Of a stretch of 64,000 bases of DNA, positions 62,818 through 64,000 are shown one piece after another. The notes beneath the pieces were generated by a model that made no database searches, was not told where the DNA came from, and was given only the letters and a program-made list of their open reading frames with translations. Origin of the DNA: Tetrapyrgos nigripes (Eukaryota; Basidiomycota; Agaricomycetes; Agaricales; Campanellaceae); assembly GCA_013368315.1 (NCBI GenBank), contig JAACJM010000026.1, positions 584,373-648,372 on the forward strand, in the 5' to 3' direction. The position numbers were made by a program, and so were the translations under genes. Position 1 is the first letter of the stretch. Each line of letters starts with the position of its first letter.

Positions 62818-64000
62818 CTACAAATCCATGTCTGCCAACATGCTATCGCTTATACCCCCATCTCCATACTCGTCCTCTTCATCATTCTTCTCTTCTGCAG
62901 CAGCAGCAGCTTGTTTCGCCTGTGCTTTTTCAATGTCTTCAAGTGTCCACAACGAAACTCCTGTTTGATTCTCGTTTGGGTTTTGCGATATTGTTCGCAT
63001 GAAGAGCTTGGACAATGTCAAGGCCATATCAGTCGACAAGTTTGAAGCCGTCTCTGTGATATACTGGTTGATCCAACGTGGCAATTTTGCTCTTTTATCT
63101 GCCCGAGCAAATCGCTGTCATCCCCCGATCTCCACGTCAGTTGATGAGTACCTTGACACAACCGATGTGACCAACCTTGTCCGCAAAGACCATCAAACCC
63201 CAGTCGGTTTTCCCCCTCAAGACTCGGCCCACACATTGGGCCGCGTTTCGCATAGCATCAAATCCTAAAAACTCGGACTCACGTATTCGGTACGCATCTC
63301 GCAGATACTCCAGCCTTGCCTTCAATATTCGACTCTCTGTATACTGGTATGGGACGCTACCGATTCTGTTAGCACATAGCTCAAGTCGCTTGCGAATGGC
63401 CTTACCCAAACATAATCACAGCTCGGCCGTAATTGTGATCAAAATCGATGCCCTCGGATACCTTGCCTCGAGCTACAGACAGCAGAACAGCTCCTCGACC
63501 GTTATCACAAGCCTAATAAAGCCCGATGAGAGCCGCATTCGCGGCAGAAGTAGATGGATGTACGAACTCGTCGATAATTTTCCAATGCAATACTAGTCTC
63601 ATTAGCATCCGGCGTCTCAACAAAGATCAGCTTGTTTTTCCACACTTCATTCAGTATCCCCTAAGAAATTTGGTTGGCGTGAATTGAACTACAATGAATC
63701 CTTCGCGCACTCACCATGTCATTCCAGGCGGCCACAATAGATTCCATATACAAGTAACTTGGAAAGAACGCCACAATCCCATCGGGTACGATTTTACTGT
63801 ACTCAATGAGGATGCTGCCAAAATTCCGAACAACAGCTGGGTCGTTCCTGACCTCGAATCTCGAGCTAATAGCGACTTGGTCACTACCACGAGTGATGAC
63901 CTAGAAGCACCACGCGTCAACTCTGCGGAATGAGGATTACTAGAGGAACTCACTAAAGGCAAAAATGCATTTCGGGTAAGCGTCATAGGATAGGTTTCTT
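62818..64000 (-). CDS. RAD3: TFIIH DNA helicase Rad3/XPD, C-terminal half only
   Basis: This is the 5'-3' iron-sulfur DNA helicase of TFIIH, needed for nucleotide-excision repair. The gene enters from the right edge, so the N-terminal half with the Walker motifs and Fe-S cluster is absent. Visible parts are NPHSAEL near the edge, [91 protein letters not shown] (motif V), and [51 protein letters not shown] (motif VI). The gene ends [21 protein letters not shown] and an acidic, Ala-rich tail closing [13 protein letters not shown]. Several short introns are present. Confidence 0.93.

Overview
This window is nuclear DNA of a filamentous basidiomycete, most likely an Agaricomycete. The genes are packed head-to-head and tail-to-tail. 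Nearly every gene is cut by introns of about 45-90 nt, mostly GT-AG, which break reading frames into short ORFs. The proteins are typical fungal housekeeping proteins. I saw no prokaryotic features, CRISPR array, convincing tRNA or rRNA gene, or intact transposon.

Layout, left to right. 0-6 kb: 5' part of a kinesin-5 gene (minus, cut by the left edge), the elongation factor gene ELF1, and a full kinesin-1 gene. 6.9-9.9 kb: a Pumilio/PUF RNA-binding protein. 10.4-28.7 kb: a stretch rich in secretory-pathway genes: SEC16 (ER exit sites), OST3/OST6 (N-glycosylation), PIK1 (Golgi PI4-kinase), and two tandem GT15 alpha-1,2-mannosyltransferases. A stand-alone ABC ATPase and the mitochondrial import pore TOM40 lie among them. 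29-34.9 kb: tRNA-splicing endonuclease subunit SEN15, an unnamed CCCH/coiled-coil protein, a Nur1-like nuclear-envelope protein, and a single-pass coiled-coil membrane protein. 35.3-41.5 kb: mitochondrial PheRS, the GrpE co-chaperone MGE1, and trifunctional C1-THF synthase. 42-50 kb: a secreted PNGase A-type amidase, a protein with WW-containing ankyrin-like repeats, and the second-largest Pol III subunit RPC2. 50.4-64 kb: a Pmp3-type membrane protein, a four-finger C2H2 factor, fructose-1,6-bisphosphatase, an acidic/basic unnamed protein, a GCIP-family protein, the i-AAA protease YME1, a tiny Cys-rich protein, and the 3' half of RAD3/XPD (minus, cut by the right edge).

Many neighbours are divergent pairs sharing very short promoters (as little as 59 bp). 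Four of eight such promoters contain the palindrome CACGTG.

Seven clear single-base indels, and an eighth probable one, interrupt otherwise intact conserved genes, mostly in short homopolymer runs. I read these as sequence or assembly errors rather than gene decay. Coordinates for spliced genes run from start codon to stop codon and include introns.
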